Shown: one piece after another, positions 31,469 through 41,961 of the stretch | Layout: the number at the start of each line of letters is the position of its first letter | Position numbering within the stretch: position 1 is the stretch's first letter | The notes under the pieces: generated by a model | Told to the model about the DNA's origin: nothing | What the model saw: the letters and a program-made list of their open reading frames with translations, nothing else | The model's database searches: none | Translations under genes and position numbers: made by a program | Assembly (NCBI RefSeq): GCF_011683955.1 | Contig: NZ_JAAQPI010000003.1 | Location: forward strand, 434,001 to 498,000 | Origin: Pseudomaricurvus alkylphenolicus | GTDB lineage: Bacteria; Pseudomonadota; Gammaproteobacteria; Pseudomonadales; Cellvibrionaceae | Length of the DNA stretch: 64,000 nucleotides | Direction of reading: 5' to 3'

Positions 31469-33868
31469 TTAGAACCTCAATGTGCCCTGCAGGGCGACAC
31501 TGGAGGAGCGGTCATAGAAGCCGTAGTAAACCGCACCTGCTCCACCGGTAAAGGTTGTCGCCAGAGGGGCGATATTGCCAAAGCTCACGACCTCCTCATC
31601 GGTCAGATTCTTACCCACCAGGGCGAGGTCCCACTGGCCATCTGCCGCACCGATGGATATCCGCGCATTGACCTTGGTAAATGAATCTTGCTCCAGATTC
31701 GGATCCAGTGCCGGTGACGCCAGATAGGAATCGCTATAAACAAAATCCACGGTCCCCCGCAGCTCCAGCGTATCGCCTAGCGGACGGACATAATCCGCCG
31801 ACAAACTGGCCTGATATTCCGGAGTAAACTCTCGCCTTTTGCCGGTGACGTCACACAGCCCCGGATTGCTGGTGCTGTTAGGCTCTTGACCGAAATAACA
31901 TTGAGCATTGGGAAATTTGTCATATTCAAAGTCAAGGTACGCGGCAGATCCTGACAGCGTCAAACCTTCACTGACTCTCCAGCGCCCATCGAGCTCAAGC
32001 CCCTGGCTGGTGGCTTCACCTGCATTAGTTACATTGAACCCAAGAGTGCCATCAAACTGACTGGTTTGAAGATCCGTATATTCAGTTCTGAAGAGCGCCA
32101 CGTTGAGCTCAGCCGCACCGTCAGCCAGAGTGAATTTGCCGCCAAATTCGATGCTTTCAGCCTCCTCTTCTTCGTATTCGAATACGCCCTGCAGATCGAT
32201 CGCGAATGCTCTCATCGCATTGACAACCGATGAATCAGGATGAGCATTGGAACGCACGTCAAATCCACCGGATTTAAAGCCCGTGGTGTAGGTGGCATAG
32301 AGCATAGCGTCCGGTGTTACGTCATACTGGAAAGTGACCAGAGGAGTGAACGCTCCTTCGTTGCGATCATCCGCAATCTGCGCGTATGGTTCGATACGAA
32401 ACAACCCATAAAAAACATTGAGATCGTCCGCCATTGTACCTACCGGTGTTGGTGTTCCCGTTTGATCGATATGCACCTGCAGGCGAGACGCTTCTTTATC
32501 TTCATCGGTATATCGAGCTCCCAATGTCAGGCGCGCTGCATCACTGATATTCCAAGTGACCTGAGCGAAGATCGACCAAAGATCCGTATCCTGCTCAAAC
32601 GCCCGATTCGTCGATGTATTTGCAACTACCGTAGGGTCCTCAAGGCCCAGAGCTCCCAAAGTTCCGGCCAACCCTGGCACCAATAAACTGTCGGAAGGAA
32701 TAATGATGGCATCAGTAAAATCCAGCTCTGAACTCTGGTAAAAGAAACCTGCAATGTAATCCAGAGTTTCTCCACCCGGCGAGGTTATGCGAATTTCCTG
32801 ACTGAATTGCTCAAAATCTTCAGTCGTATCGACGGTGAAGATTGATGCACCCGTAAAGTCACAATCACATATTTCCCTGTACTCGTAGGCGTTGTAACCT
32901 GTGACCAGGGTCAGCGTGTGATCACCAATTGCGTAATCGATATTCAGCGTTACGTTTTCAGTGTCATTGACACTGGTGTCACCATTGGCCTGTCGATTAA
33001 AGTCCTGATCTGTATCCAGAACATACTGACCACCGGTGAGCAGGGACAAAACCCCCGCATAGGACGCCCCAACAGGATTCACGATTTCCAAAAACCGGCC
33101 CTTGGTATCAAAAGAACCATCTTCCACTTTTAGGTTAATCGTCAAATCGTTGTTCACGTCCCACTTCAAACTACCGCGAATAACTCTTTCTTCCTCATCC
33201 GACTCCGGGCGATCCAGAGTGTCATTGTCATAGTAACCATCAATGGTGCGATCCAGGATCGCCAGGCGACCCGACAGGTTATCCGTCAGCGGGCCTGACA
33301 ACACCAGGCGAACATCCGTTTCTTCGTGGTCCGGCTCGTAGAGCGCCGAGATCGAGCCCTCAAATTCATCCGTAGGTTTGGCAGTGAGCATACTGATGGC
33401 ACCGGCAATACTGTTCTTGCCAAACAGAATACTCTGCGGCCCACGCAACACCTCCACCCGTTCCAGATCCATAAACGGCGCCCGCGCCAGTTGCGCACGA
33501 CCGTAATAGATACCATCCACATATTGGCCCACTGACTGCTCAAAGCCCTGATTGATACCGGAACTGATACCGCGAATGGCGATAATGGTTCCGATACCCG
33601 TCTGATTCATGGTGAGGTTGGGCACATAGGCTGTCATGCCTTCCAGATTGGTAATGCCCGCCTCATTCATCTTGGCGCCATCCACCGCATTGACGGAGAT
33701 GGGCACGTCCATAAGGCTTTGCTCGCGCTTCTGTGCGGTCACTACAACCTCTTCGAGCGCATAGGTTTCCGCATGGGATAAATGTGGCACGGCCAAACCA
33801 GCGGCGGCAACCATTGCAGTGGATATCGAAGTGGAAAGAAGGGTGCGACGAAGAGTGTGCTTGCTCAT
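31469..33868 (-). CDS. TonB-dependent outer-membrane receptor (first copy)
   Basis: A 799-residue ligand-gated porin that uses TonB/ExbBD energy. It has a signal peptide (residues 1-33, ending LSHA), a TonB-box-like stretch (LEEVVVTAQKREQSL, about 38-52), a plug domain with LRGPQSILFGKNSIAG, and a 22-strand barrel. It ends in the terminal Phe motif SSVALQGTLRF, needed for outer-membrane insertion. The MDVPISVNAV plug signature places it with large marine receptor families whose substrates are mostly unknown. GGAGCAGGC precedes the start. It lies next to alcohol and aldehyde dehydrogenase genes, suggesting a small organic substrate rather than iron (inference). Confidence 0.9.
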   Translation of the reverse strand: MSKHTLRRTLLSTSISTAMVAAAGLAVPHLSHAETYALEEVVVTAQKREQSLMDVPISVNAVDGAKMNEAGITNLEGMTAYVPNLTMNQTGIGTIIAIRGISSGINQGFEQSVGQYVDGIYYGRAQLARAPFMDLERVEVLRGPQSILFGKNSIAGAISMLTAKPTDEFEGSISALYEPDHEETDVRLVLSGPLTDNLSGRLAILDRTIDGYYDNDTLDRPESDEEERVIRGSLKWDVNNDLTINLKVEDGSFDTKGRFLEIVNPVGASYAGVLSLLTGGQYVLDTDQDFNRQANGDTSVNDTENVTLNIDYAIGDHTLTLVTGYNAYEYREICDCDFTGASIFTVDTTEDFEQFSQEIRITSPGGETLDYIAGFFYQSSELDFTDAIIIPSDSLLVPGLAGTLGALGLEDPTVVANTSTNRAFEQDTDLWSIFAQVTWNISDAARLTLGARYTDEDKEASRLQVHIDQTGTPTPVGTMADDLNVFYGLFRIEPYAQIADDRNEGAFTPLVTFQYDVTPDAMLYATYTTGFKSGGFDVRSNAHPDSSVVNAMRAFAIDLQGVFEYEEEEAESIEFGGKFTLADGAAELNVALFRTEYTDLQTSQFDGTLGFNVTNAGEATSQGLELDGRWRVSEGLTLSGSAAYLDFEYDKFPNAQCYFGQEPNSTSNPGLCDVTGKRREFTPEYQASLSADYVRPLGDTLELRGTVDFVYSDSYLASPALDPNLEQDSFTKVNARISIGAADGQWDLALVGKNLTDEEVVSFGNIAPLATTFTGGAGAVYYGFYDRSSSVALQGTLRF

Positions 33869-34136
33869 AAAGCCTGCTCCAATTTCTCTCTGTAGGATTA
33901 TTTATTGGACTTCCAACAGTGATGACGCATGGTGTTGTGCAATGGGGACAATGCGCCTTGTCCATTAAGTTTTGTTCAAGATTCCGGGTCTCGCAAGTTG
34001 AATCACTTCGATATCTGGTTATTTTTAATCGCTTTTTAACTCATTTTGGCCCAACAGGAAAACAAAGGCGCCACCTTGCCACAATCTGCCGAAGAAGCGC
34101 CTGAACAGTATTCACCGTGACCGGCCGGTCTTGACC

Positions 34137-35333
34137 TTAACCCACCGCCTTGGTGGCAATCCGCTGAATGCGATCCACAGGTATGGGGTAGAAAAGCGCG
34201 GCCGGATCGGACGCAATCGCCACTATCTGACGCTCCAGGTCTTCGACACTGACATGCCAACGCTTAAAGTCCGTGGCACAGCCAATACGCTGCTGAAACT
34301 GACGCAGATGCTCCACCACATCGGCCAACAAAGATTCGCCGCTGGCGTTGCTGTCGAGGTTAAGTGCCTGTGCCAATCGGGACGCATTGGCCGCATAAAA
34401 TTCCGGCAGAGCTTCCATCACAATCGGCAATAACACGGCATTGGCATCACCATGGGGCACATGATAGAGACCACCAAAGGCATGGGCACAGTTGTGCACC
34501 GGGATAGCATTCAGGGACATCATAAAGGCGTTGATTGCCATGGTGCTGGCCTGGATCATATTGTTGCGCGCGTCGATATCCTTACCGTTTTGCACCACCT
34601 TGGGCAGGTTCTGTTCAATCAATTGAGCCGCCAACAACGCATGCGCATCCGAGAAGTGATTGGCACTGGGGGAGGCAACCGCCTCCAACGCATGGGTCAG
34701 TGCATCCATACCGGTTGAAGCCGTTAAGCCAGCAGGTAACCCAACCGTCAACTGGGCATCCAGCAGCGCCATATCCGCTTCAATAAATGGTGCCGCCAGG
34801 TTGCACTTGATGCCCGTCTCTTCGTTCAGGAATACGGCACCAGCGGACACTTCGGCCCCTGTCCCGGCGGTCGTGGGTACCGCAATATGGGGAATAGAAA
34901 TGGGCTGGGCGCTTGGCCAGCTCTCCAGACGAATCCCACCGTCAACCACTTCCCGAAAGTCAGTCAGATTGTGATGCAATGCGTACTTAACACCTTTGGC
35001 GGCATCCAGAACACTGCCGCCGCCCACGGCAAGAATTGAATCGGCCGCGATTTCCCGGGCATACCTCAGGGCTGCATTGACGGCATCACAACCGGCGTCC
35101 GGTGTAATTTCCGGGTAAACTCCCACCAACTTTGGCGTGGTGCCGGAGTTCATGTTTTCAAACACCTGCACGACTTTATCAACGATGCCCACCTGCTTTA
35201 GACCAGCGTCGCTGAGCAGCAAAACCCGTTTGGCACCGAGCCCTTCGAACAAACTGGGCAAGCGCACGATTCCACCCACCGCACAGTGTACCGCGGTGCG
35301 CATGTTGTATTGAAAGTATCCTGTCTTAGACAT
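34137..35333 (-). CDS. Iron-containing (type III) alcohol dehydrogenase
   Basis: A 398-residue NAD(P)-dependent alcohol dehydrogenase of the Fe-ADH family. The nucleotide-binding VGGGSVLDAAKG, the PTTAGTGAEVS loop, the metal-binding GMDALTHALEA, and later His residues in HAFGGLYHVPHG are all present. ATG at 35333 is chosen because GAGG lies 8 bases upstream and the upstream in-frame extension is Arg/Cys-rich and unlike the family. It follows the aldehyde dehydrogenase gene by 31 bases, so alcohol and aldehyde oxidation are probably co-expressed. Confidence 0.9.
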   Translation of the reverse strand: MSKTGYFQYNMRTAVHCAVGGIVRLPSLFEGLGAKRVLLLSDAGLKQVGIVDKVVQVFENMNSGTTPKLVGVYPEITPDAGCDAVNAALRYAREIAADSILAVGGGSVLDAAKGVKYALHHNLTDFREVVDGGIRLESWPSAQPISIPHIAVPTTAGTGAEVSAGAVFLNEETGIKCNLAAPFIEADMALLDAQLTVGLPAGLTASTGMDALTHALEAVASPSANHFSDAHALLAAQLIEQNLPKVVQNGKDIDARNNMIQASTMAINAFMMSLNAIPVHNCAHAFGGLYHVPHGDANAVLLPIVMEALPEFYAANASRLAQALNLDSNASGESLLADVVEHLRQFQQRIGCATDFKRWHVSVEDLERQIVAIASDPAALFYPIPVDRIQRIATKAVG

Positions 35334-35364
35334 GTTATTTGCCTCGATAAATTTGCAGCGGTGA

Positions 35365-36894
35365 TTACGGCATTTGGGTGTGGACAATACGATGCAGCTT
35401 CTTGGCCGCCGGATTGCGCTCAAACGATGTGGATACCGACTTGGTTTCCACATAGCTGCTCAAACTGTACTTACCAAATTCACGGCCGTAGCCACTTTGC
35501 TTAAAACCACCGAAAGCGGCATCACCACGCATCATGTGCCAGTCGTTGATCCATACCGAACCCGCCTGCAATTCCCGGGCGATGGTTTGCGCCTGCACCA
35601 GATCCTCCGTCCAGACGCCCGCGGACAGTCCATAGTCAGAGTCATTGGCCATCGCAACAGCATCGTCAAGATCACTGTATTTAATAACCGATAGCACCGG
35701 TCCGAAAATTTCTTCTCTGGCAACCTTCATGGCGTTGGTCACATCGGCAATAACCGTGGGCTCGACGAAAAAGCCGCCTTCACAACCCTCAACATCAGCG
35801 CGCTTACCACCCGTGACAATACGAGCACCCTCAGCCTTGGCTGAGTCAATATATTGCAGGACTTTGTGAAAGTGGCTCTCGCTGGACATGGGGCCCATGC
35901 CCGTCGCCGGATCCATGGGATTACCCAGCACCACCCGCTCGGAGAGGGTTTTTAAGCGCTGCAGAAGATCCTCGTAAATGCTCTCATGCACCAGCAATCG
36001 CGTACCGGATTCGCACGCCTGACCGGCATTGAGATAAACGCCCCAAAGCGCGCCATAGGCGACTCGCTCCAGGTCGGCATCGGGCAGTACTATACCCGGC
36101 CCCTTGCCACCAAGCTCCAGGGTGACTCGCTTCATGGTTAGCGCGGCATTCTGTTGAACGCGGCGGCCCATGTTGGTGGAGCCGGTAAAAGAAACCTTAT
36201 CGACATCCGGGTGCAGCGTCAGCGCCTCACCGACGACCGAGCCCGGCCCGGAAACCACATTCAACACCCCCTTGGGCAGCACCTGATTGAGCAATTCCAC
36301 CAACCTAACCGTAGAGGTTGGTGTATTCTCTGCGGGCTTGACCACCATGGTATTGCCGGCTGCGAGCGCCGGTGCCACCTTCATGGCAAACAGCAGCATT
36401 GGGAAGTTCCAGGCGGTAATCAGCGCACAAACACCGATCGGTTCGCGCCAGATTTGCGTATGCGTCAGCTCGGGCAGAGGCTTGGCGGGCAAGGACTCCA
36501 CAAAGGGAAATTGTTTGACTTCATCGGCGAGGGTGGTGAAGAGATCGGCCACCGCCAGCAAATCCAGACCGCTAACCCGATTCAGGGTACCGCCGGAACA
36601 GGTTACCTCCAGCACTGCCAGTTCCCGGGCATTGGCCAGCACCACCTGAGCGCACTGCTGTAGGATTCTAGCGCGATTTTCCGGTGCCATACGCCGCCAA
36701 TTGGCATCGCCATAAAATGCCTTTCGGGCCGCCGCCACGGCACAATCCACATCATTCTGATTGCCGCAGGCGGCTTCGGCCACGACGTCTCCGGTAGCCG
36801 GATTGATCACCGGCGAATACTCGCCACTGTCCGGCTCGCAAAATTCGCCGTTGATAAACAGTGGAAAGCGCTGCAGCTGGTTCGCTGTTGGCAT
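35365..36894 (-). CDS. NAD(P)-dependent aldehyde dehydrogenase
   Basis: A 509-residue aldehyde dehydrogenase. The catalytic cysteine is Cys294 in GQACESGTR and the general base Glu lies in TLELGGKGP. The cofactor and substrate regions include [21 protein letters not shown] and KPAENTPTS, matching the gamma-aminobutyraldehyde/betaine aldehyde branch broadly, but the exact substrate is not readable. ATG at 36894 has GGGAGA about 7 bases upstream; the longer in-frame extension is rejected. It is divergent from the LuxR regulator, a common arrangement for local control, and upstream of the Fe-alcohol dehydrogenase. Confidence 0.92.
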   Translation of the reverse strand: MPTANQLQRFPLFINGEFCEPDSGEYSPVINPATGDVVAEAACGNQNDVDCAVAAARKAFYGDANWRRMAPENRARILQQCAQVVLANARELAVLEVTCSGGTLNRVSGLDLLAVADLFTTLADEVKQFPFVESLPAKPLPELTHTQIWREPIGVCALITAWNFPMLLFAMKVAPALAAGNTMVVKPAENTPTSTVRLVELLNQVLPKGVLNVVSGPGSVVGEALTLHPDVDKVSFTGSTNMGRRVQQNAALTMKRVTLELGGKGPGIVLPDADLERVAYGALWGVYLNAGQACESGTRLLVHESIYEDLLQRLKTLSERVVLGNPMDPATGMGPMSSESHFHKVLQYIDSAKAEGARIVTGGKRADVEGCEGGFFVEPTVIADVTNAMKVAREEIFGPVLSVIKYSDLDDAVAMANDSDYGLSAGVWTEDLVQAQTIARELQAGSVWINDWHMMRGDAAFGGFKQSGYGREFGKYSLSSYVETKSVSTSFERNPAAKKLHRIVHTQMP

Positions 36895-37072
36895 CTCTTG
36901 TCTCCCAGGTAAGAATAGAAGGGTCTCACTCAATCTCGACGCCCAGTATAGAAACACCCCGCCTTCGCCATTTGCCCCTACGCGCCAGATGCCAGTCGAG
37001 ATTTGACCGTTAGCGCCAACGGGCAACTTCAGCTACCATTGCCCGAACAGCATTAATAAGACTGACAACGCT

Positions 37073-37924
37073 ATGTCTCGTCCATCGCCGTCCCGCCTGG
37101 CCACTTTCAGCCATCACGCCAGCTCCCTGCTGGAACACCTGCAGAGTGATGACTACCCCACCCGGCTGACCGACATGTTCAAGGATCTGATCGACCTGGA
37201 CGACGTCTCCATTATTCTGTACCCGTTTGAGGATATGCCGCTGTGCGAATACCTGGAATCCCCCGACCAGGGCGGCAGCCTGCATATGGACAGTTTCGTC
37301 AAGGCGCCGTTTTTGCTCGACCCCTTTTACCTGGCTTCCGTAGAAGGTAACTATGGGTTTTTCCGGTTAAAGGACCTGGCGCCCAAAGGGTTTCGGCAAA
37401 GTGAGTACTACAACAGCTGGTACCGCTTGTCTGGCTTGCATGACGAATGCGGTTACATCATCGATCTGGGCGGGGGCAGCTTTGTCAACGTTTCTCTGGG
37501 GCGCACGCTGAACCCGGCCAACTTCCGCAAGGCGGAGCTGGATCTGTTGCGGGACATCACACCGATGGTTAACACCCTGGTGCAGAAACGCTGGGCTTCG
37601 GCACCGGGCCAGCAGAACAAACTGCGACTGCAACTCCAGACCGCTCTCAACTCCTTTGGCGACAGCCTGCTCACCGAACGGGAAAAGCAGGTCATCAATA
37701 TGATTTTGCGCGGCCACAGCACCCGCTCGCTGTCGGAGAAGCTATCGATTTCAATGGAGACAGTAAAGCTGCACAGAAAACACGCCTACGCCAAGCTGGA
37801 AGTCAGCAGCCAGGCGGAACTGTTTTATCTGTTTATCGATTCGCTGATGAGCGTAGAGAATTATGAGGAGGGCGATGCGCTGGCGACTTATCTGAACCTG
37901 CGCACCGGGGGGCAAGCCACTTAG
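37073..37924 (+). CDS. LuxR-family transcriptional regulator
   Basis: A 283-residue regulator with a C-terminal LuxR-type helix-turn-helix at about residues 203-262 (LTEREKQVINMILRGHSTRSLSEKLSISMETVKLHRKHAYAKL). The N-terminal 190 residues are not a receiver domain; they resemble a small-molecule sensing domain that I cannot assign. The gene is divergent from the aldehyde dehydrogenase with a 178-base gap, so it probably controls the amine/alcohol catabolic genes around it. Confidence 0.82.
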   Translation: MSRPSPSRLATFSHHASSLLEHLQSDDYPTRLTDMFKDLIDLDDVSIILYPFEDMPLCEYLESPDQGGSLHMDSFVKAPFLLDPFYLASVEGNYGFFRLKDLAPKGFRQSEYYNSWYRLSGLHDECGYIIDLGGGSFVNVSLGRTLNPANFRKAELDLLRDITPMVNTLVQKRWASAPGQQNKLRLQLQTALNSFGDSLLTEREKQVINMILRGHSTRSLSEKLSISMETVKLHRKHAYAKLEVSSQAELFYLFIDSLMSVENYEEGDALATYLNLRTGGQAT

Positions 37925-37954
37925 CTCCACGCCAACCCAGGAACGTAAAACTAA

Positions 37955-37980
37955 GGTGGATTACGCTTCGCTAATCCACC
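37955..37980. repeat. REP-like palindrome, copy A
   Basis: GGTGGATTA (37955-37963) and TAATCCACC (37972-37980) are perfect inverse complements around CGCTTCGC, followed by CTAC. The same pattern recurs at 45148-45179 and 62601-62626. Confidence 0.7.
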
Positions 37981-38034
37981 CTACAATTACAATGAATATG
38001 CATTAAACCATTTCATATCACGCGGGAATGGATA

Positions 38035-39381
38035 CTAAAGATACGTTTCGTACTCCAGCGCTGAAATCTGGCCGCTAAACTCATCCAGCTCCTGCAGTTT
38101 CACGGCACTAAACGTGCGCTGAAAAGGCTCGCCCAGATAGCGGCCCACAAACTCGGAGTGGGCAAATCGATGGTGCGCCAGAAACCATTGCGTAGGCAGA
38201 TCCGGCTCGCTTTGTTCATAACCATTACCCTCGATAGGCGCGGGCGCATCCAGGCGCTCTTCAATGCCACGCAGGATACCCGCCAGGATCGCCGCCACCA
38301 CCAGATAAGGATTGGCATCCGCTCCGGCCACTCGATGCTCGATTCGCTTCGCCTGAGGTTTATCCGCCGGCACACGAACGGAGACGGTGCGGTTTTCGTA
38401 GCCCCAATTGGCCGCCAGTGGTGCGTGTGAACCGCGCTGAAAACGTCGATAAGAATTGAGATGAGGAGCAAACATTAACATGGTGTCGGCCATGCCAGCC
38501 AGGCAGCCGGCGATGGCGTGCCGCAATAACTCGCTGCCCTCCTCAGTACCGTTATTGAAAGCATTTGCTCCGGCTTTGTCTATCACGCTGCAATGCACGT
38601 GCATACCATTGCCCGCTTGATCACCAAAGGGCTTGGCCATAAACGAGGCCCGATAGCCATGTCGCTTCGCCACGCCTTTGATAACTCGCTGTAACATAAA
38701 TGCCTGATCGGCGGTGCGCAGGGCATCATCCTGGTGATAGAGATTGATTTCGTATTGGGACGGTGCCGCCTCTTTAATCAGTGTGTCCACCGGCAATCCC
38801 TGCACCTCGCAGGCGTCGTAGATATCGTGCATCAGATCACTGACGTCCTGCATGGCTTCGATGCCGTAGGTACTGCCCGCCCCCATAGTCGCTCCGAGTT
38901 CGGACTGGGTATGACAGGGCCGCCCCTGCTCGTCCAACTCCTGTCGAAACAGGGAAAACTCCATTTCGCAGGCCACTACCGGAGTCAGGCCCAAGCGCTG
39001 AAAACGCTCCATCAGTGCCCGCACCACATTGCGGCCGTCGTAGGCGCAGGGCTCCCCGGTGACTTCACTCATGGACAACAACACCTGACCGGTTTTGCGC
39101 TTTAACCAAGGTACCGGTACCAGGGTGTTAATATCCGCAACAGCCAGACCATCAGCGTCACCGCTGTCAAACACCAGTGCTTCGGGATCGCGGCCCCAGA
39201 TATCAAAGGCCAGACTGCTGATGGGCAACTTGAGACTGCCGGCAAAGGCTTTTTCGATCTTGTCTCTGGCGATCCACTTGCCGCGCTGGCGGCCATTGAG
39301 ATCGGGAAGTATCACCTCGAACATTTCGATATCGGGGTGTTGTTCCAGAAACTGTTGCAGATCCGTATGTTGAGTTGGCAT
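38035..39381 (-). CDS. Glutamine synthetase-fold glutamate-amine ligase (PuuA/SpuI-like)
   Basis: A 448-residue type I glutamine synthetase homologue that probably joins glutamate to a polyamine or other amine (gamma-glutamylation). ATP and metal motifs are present: EMEFSLF, APSQYEINLYH, AKPFGDQAGNGMHVHCS, APHLNSYRRF and ENRTVSVRVP. The adenylylation-site tyrosine region of true GlnA (NLYDLPPE) is absent, and the sequence resembles the polyamine-catabolism clade. ATG at 39381 is preferred (GGGACAATTT upstream). It lies between two catabolic blocks with a SpuC-like aminotransferase and an amine permease. That fits the gamma-glutamyl polyamine pathway, but the exact amine is unknown. Confidence 0.85.
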   Translation of the reverse strand: MPTQHTDLQQFLEQHPDIEMFEVILPDLNGRQRGKWIARDKIEKAFAGSLKLPISSLAFDIWGRDPEALVFDSGDADGLAVADINTLVPVPWLKRKTGQVLLSMSEVTGEPCAYDGRNVVRALMERFQRLGLTPVVACEMEFSLFRQELDEQGRPCHTQSELGATMGAGSTYGIEAMQDVSDLMHDIYDACEVQGLPVDTLIKEAAPSQYEINLYHQDDALRTADQAFMLQRVIKGVAKRHGYRASFMAKPFGDQAGNGMHVHCSVIDKAGANAFNNGTEEGSELLRHAIAGCLAGMADTMLMFAPHLNSYRRFQRGSHAPLAANWGYENRTVSVRVPADKPQAKRIEHRVAGADANPYLVVAAILAGILRGIEERLDAPAPIEGNGYEQSEPDLPTQWFLAHHRFAHSEFVGRYLGEPFQRTFSAVKLQELDEFSGQISALEYETYL

Positions 39382-39449
39382 AAATTGTCCCAAAGTCGCT
39401 GTAGGGTGTGAGGAGAACATGGGGGGCAATGCCCCCCCGAAAGATTTGA

Positions 39450-41714
39450 TCAGAAGCTCATGTCCAGCGTCAGACCAATAGTGCGTGGTTTGGCGGGCCA
39501 GACCAAAGAGTTCAACAAACCGAATCCGGCAGTGTCGTCTTCATCCGCGTTTTCCCAACCCCGCTCGAAGTACTCTTCTTCGAAAATATTGGTTGCCCAC
39601 AGGGTCAGGGACCATTCGTCATCGCTCTCGTAACCCAGCCGCAGGTCCACTTGATCCCAGGCATCAACCTTGGCGAGATCGAAATTACCGGTACCGCCAA
39701 ACATTTCATCCTGGTACACGTACTGCACGGTGTAGAACATGTTGCCGCCTGACACCGGCTGGTTATAGGTTGCAATCAGGCTGCCGCTGACTTCCGGTGC
39801 CATCGGTAAGTGGTTGCCCTTACTGCCATCACCCTCTTCAATTTCTTCAGTGATCTCACTGTCTTGCCAGGCAAAGGCGGCACGGATATCCCAATTTTCA
39901 CCGGGGGTCCAGTGGGCATCCATTTCAATGCCCTGGTTCTCCGCCTCGCCCAGATTTTTCACCAGCTGGGAGCCACTTTCAAAGATAATCAGTTGCAGAT
40001 CGGTATAGGTGTAAAAGAAGTACGCCACGTTCAGGTGCAGACTGCCATCCAATAATTTGGTCTTGGCGCCGACCTCGTAGCTATCAGTCTCCTCTGGCTC
40101 AAACGCCAGAGGCATTCCCGCTTCCAGCTGCCCGCCAAATTCGAAGGTACCGTCATTGGCGATACCGAACGTGGAATAACCACCGGTTTTGTAGCCTTTG
40201 GAGTAGTTGGCGTAGAGGCCGATATCTTCGTTAACCATGTAGTTAGCGGCGATACGGGGCGTGAATTCGCTCCAGGAATCGTCGTCTTCGACAAAGCCGT
40301 CAGTGTAAAACTCCCAAGAGAAGGTGTTGCCAAGTGCACCGCCACTGTCAAGCACCTGGGTTTTCATCTCTTTGTTGTCGACGGTATAACGACCACCGAT
40401 GGTGATATCCAGATCCGCGGTCGCCTGCCAGGTCACATCTCCGTAAACAGACCAACCATCGCTTTCCAGTTCATTGATATTCACTTCCGCTTTATCGGTC
40501 AGAATGTCCGCCGGATCAATATCGTCTTCCCAGTAAGCTTCAAACACCGGATCGTCACAACCAGCGGCGCCACCGCCCTCATCCGTTTCAATAATAGCGA
40601 TACAGAGATGGTCTTCGTTGTAAGCGTTGGTGAAGGTGGCATCCACCGTCTCGCGGTAAATACTGGCGCCGGCAAACCAGGTAATGTCGCCGCCACCATC
40701 GTAGTTAAGACGGAATTCCTGACTGAAATAATCCACTTCCTGCGATTGGCCGTAGTTGTTCACATACAACGCCGTGCCGTCGAAATCTTCCAGATAGTCA
40801 AAATCGTAAGTCTTGTAGCCGGTGGTGGAAACCAGCGTGTAATTTTCTGCCAAATCCCAGGTAATATTGGCGGTGACGGTAAGAATTTCGCCGCGGTCAA
40901 AACCTTCGCCACTGAGATCAGACGCAACCTTGTCTTCCGGCAAACCATTGGTGGGCGTCCAGTAAACAGACGGCGCCTGCTCACGATCTTCGTAAGTCAA
41001 ACGGAATACCGCATCCACTTCATCGCCGGCATAGCGCAGTGCCAGACGGGTGGAGGAGAGTTCTTTTTCCCCCAGCTCCTTGCCGTCAACGGTATTGTCG
41101 AGCCAGCCATCTGCTTCGCTCCAATAGGCGGAGCCACGGAAGTAAAGACTGTCGGTCAGGGGCAGGTTAACCGTTCCCACGGCTTCGATTTCGCCGTATT
41201 CGGCTATCGTCAAACTGATATTGCCCTCGAACTCATCCACCGGCTTATTACTCAGGATATTGATCCCACCGGCAATGGCATTACGACCAAACAGGGTGCT
41301 TTGGGGCCCCTTTACCACCTCAGCGCGAGCCAGGTCATAGAAGGCCATTTGCACACCACCGTTGCGACCGGCCCAGATGCCATCCTGGAAAATCGCCACA
41401 GAAGGGTCACCACCGATACCAAAGTCATTGGTACCAATACCGCGAATGGCAAGGGCATCAATAAAGCTGTCTTCCGTTTTGCCATTGAAGCCCGGCGTTA
41501 AATCCACCAGGCCGCGCACATCACCGATGCCCATTTTGGCCATCATGTCCCCTTCAAAGGCGGACACCGCCACCGGCACCTCCTGCAGGGTCTGTTCGCG
41601 CTTCTGCACTGTGACGATCACCTCCTCGATCACCGCCGCCAGCAGCGTCGGGCTAAAGGCCGATAGACCTAAAACGGAAGCGATAATGGGTTGCTTTAGT
41701 CGTGATATGTTCAT
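39450..41714 (-). CDS. TonB-dependent outer-membrane receptor (second copy)
   Basis: A 754-residue receptor with a signal peptide (residues 1-27), a VIEEVIVTVQKREQTLQEVP stretch, a plug with KGPQSTLFGRNAIAG, a 22-strand barrel, and a C-terminal Phe (TIGLTLDMSF). It is diverged from the receptor at 31469-33868 but of the same broad class. It is upstream of the glutamate-amine ligase on the same strand and divergent from the aminotransferase, so it is probably co-regulated with amine use. Its substrate is unknown. Confidence 0.9.
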   Translation of the reverse strand: MNISRLKQPIIASVLGLSAFSPTLLAAVIEEVIVTVQKREQTLQEVPVAVSAFEGDMMAKMGIGDVRGLVDLTPGFNGKTEDSFIDALAIRGIGTNDFGIGGDPSVAIFQDGIWAGRNGGVQMAFYDLARAEVVKGPQSTLFGRNAIAGGINILSNKPVDEFEGNISLTIAEYGEIEAVGTVNLPLTDSLYFRGSAYWSEADGWLDNTVDGKELGEKELSSTRLALRYAGDEVDAVFRLTYEDREQAPSVYWTPTNGLPEDKVASDLSGEGFDRGEILTVTANITWDLAENYTLVSTTGYKTYDFDYLEDFDGTALYVNNYGQSQEVDYFSQEFRLNYDGGGDITWFAGASIYRETVDATFTNAYNEDHLCIAIIETDEGGGAAGCDDPVFEAYWEDDIDPADILTDKAEVNINELESDGWSVYGDVTWQATADLDITIGGRYTVDNKEMKTQVLDSGGALGNTFSWEFYTDGFVEDDDSWSEFTPRIAANYMVNEDIGLYANYSKGYKTGGYSTFGIANDGTFEFGGQLEAGMPLAFEPEETDSYEVGAKTKLLDGSLHLNVAYFFYTYTDLQLIIFESGSQLVKNLGEAENQGIEMDAHWTPGENWDIRAAFAWQDSEITEEIEEGDGSKGNHLPMAPEVSGSLIATYNQPVSGGNMFYTVQYVYQDEMFGGTGNFDLAKVDAWDQVDLRLGYESDDEWSLTLWATNIFEEEYFERGWENADEDDTAGFGLLNSLVWPAKPRTIGLTLDMSF

Positions 41715-41833
41715 AATCCGCTCTTCTGTGAATAGTTGGTTTTTTGAATTCTTGTTATGAGGCTTACGCCCACCACCGTCAGCTGTGACGGCGGATGCTA
41801 AACACCTTATGCCCGTTGGCGCAAAGAAAACAT

Positions 41834-41881
41834 AACCCCAAAGGGTTGTACGGGCAGTGCGCGAACCACCCCTATGGGGTT
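41834..41881. promoter_or_regulatory. Pair of AACCCC/GGGGTT palindromes between divergent genes
   Basis: AACCCCAAAGGGTT (41834-41847) and, about 20 bases on, a second palindrome with CCCC-TAT-GGGGTT (ending 41880) lie in the 247-base divergent gap. TAACCCCA (41833-41840) is also the inverse complement of TGGGGTTA (41874-41881). Two like palindromes between a receptor gene and an aminotransferase gene look like operators for a dimeric regulator. The nearby LuxR-type protein is a candidate. Confidence 0.5.
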
Positions 41882-41961
41882 AAGTTCATTTGCCTCAGGC
41901 TGTGTCAGACTGTGTGACAGGATCAAATACACAACCTTATGATTTATAGAGGAGATTCACG

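Noticed and set aside
34119-34130. 12-bp palindrome GACCGGCCGGTC near the Fe-alcohol dehydrogenase stop
   Set aside because: It has no loop and no T-run, so it cannot form a terminator hairpin, and one short GC palindrome is expected by chance.
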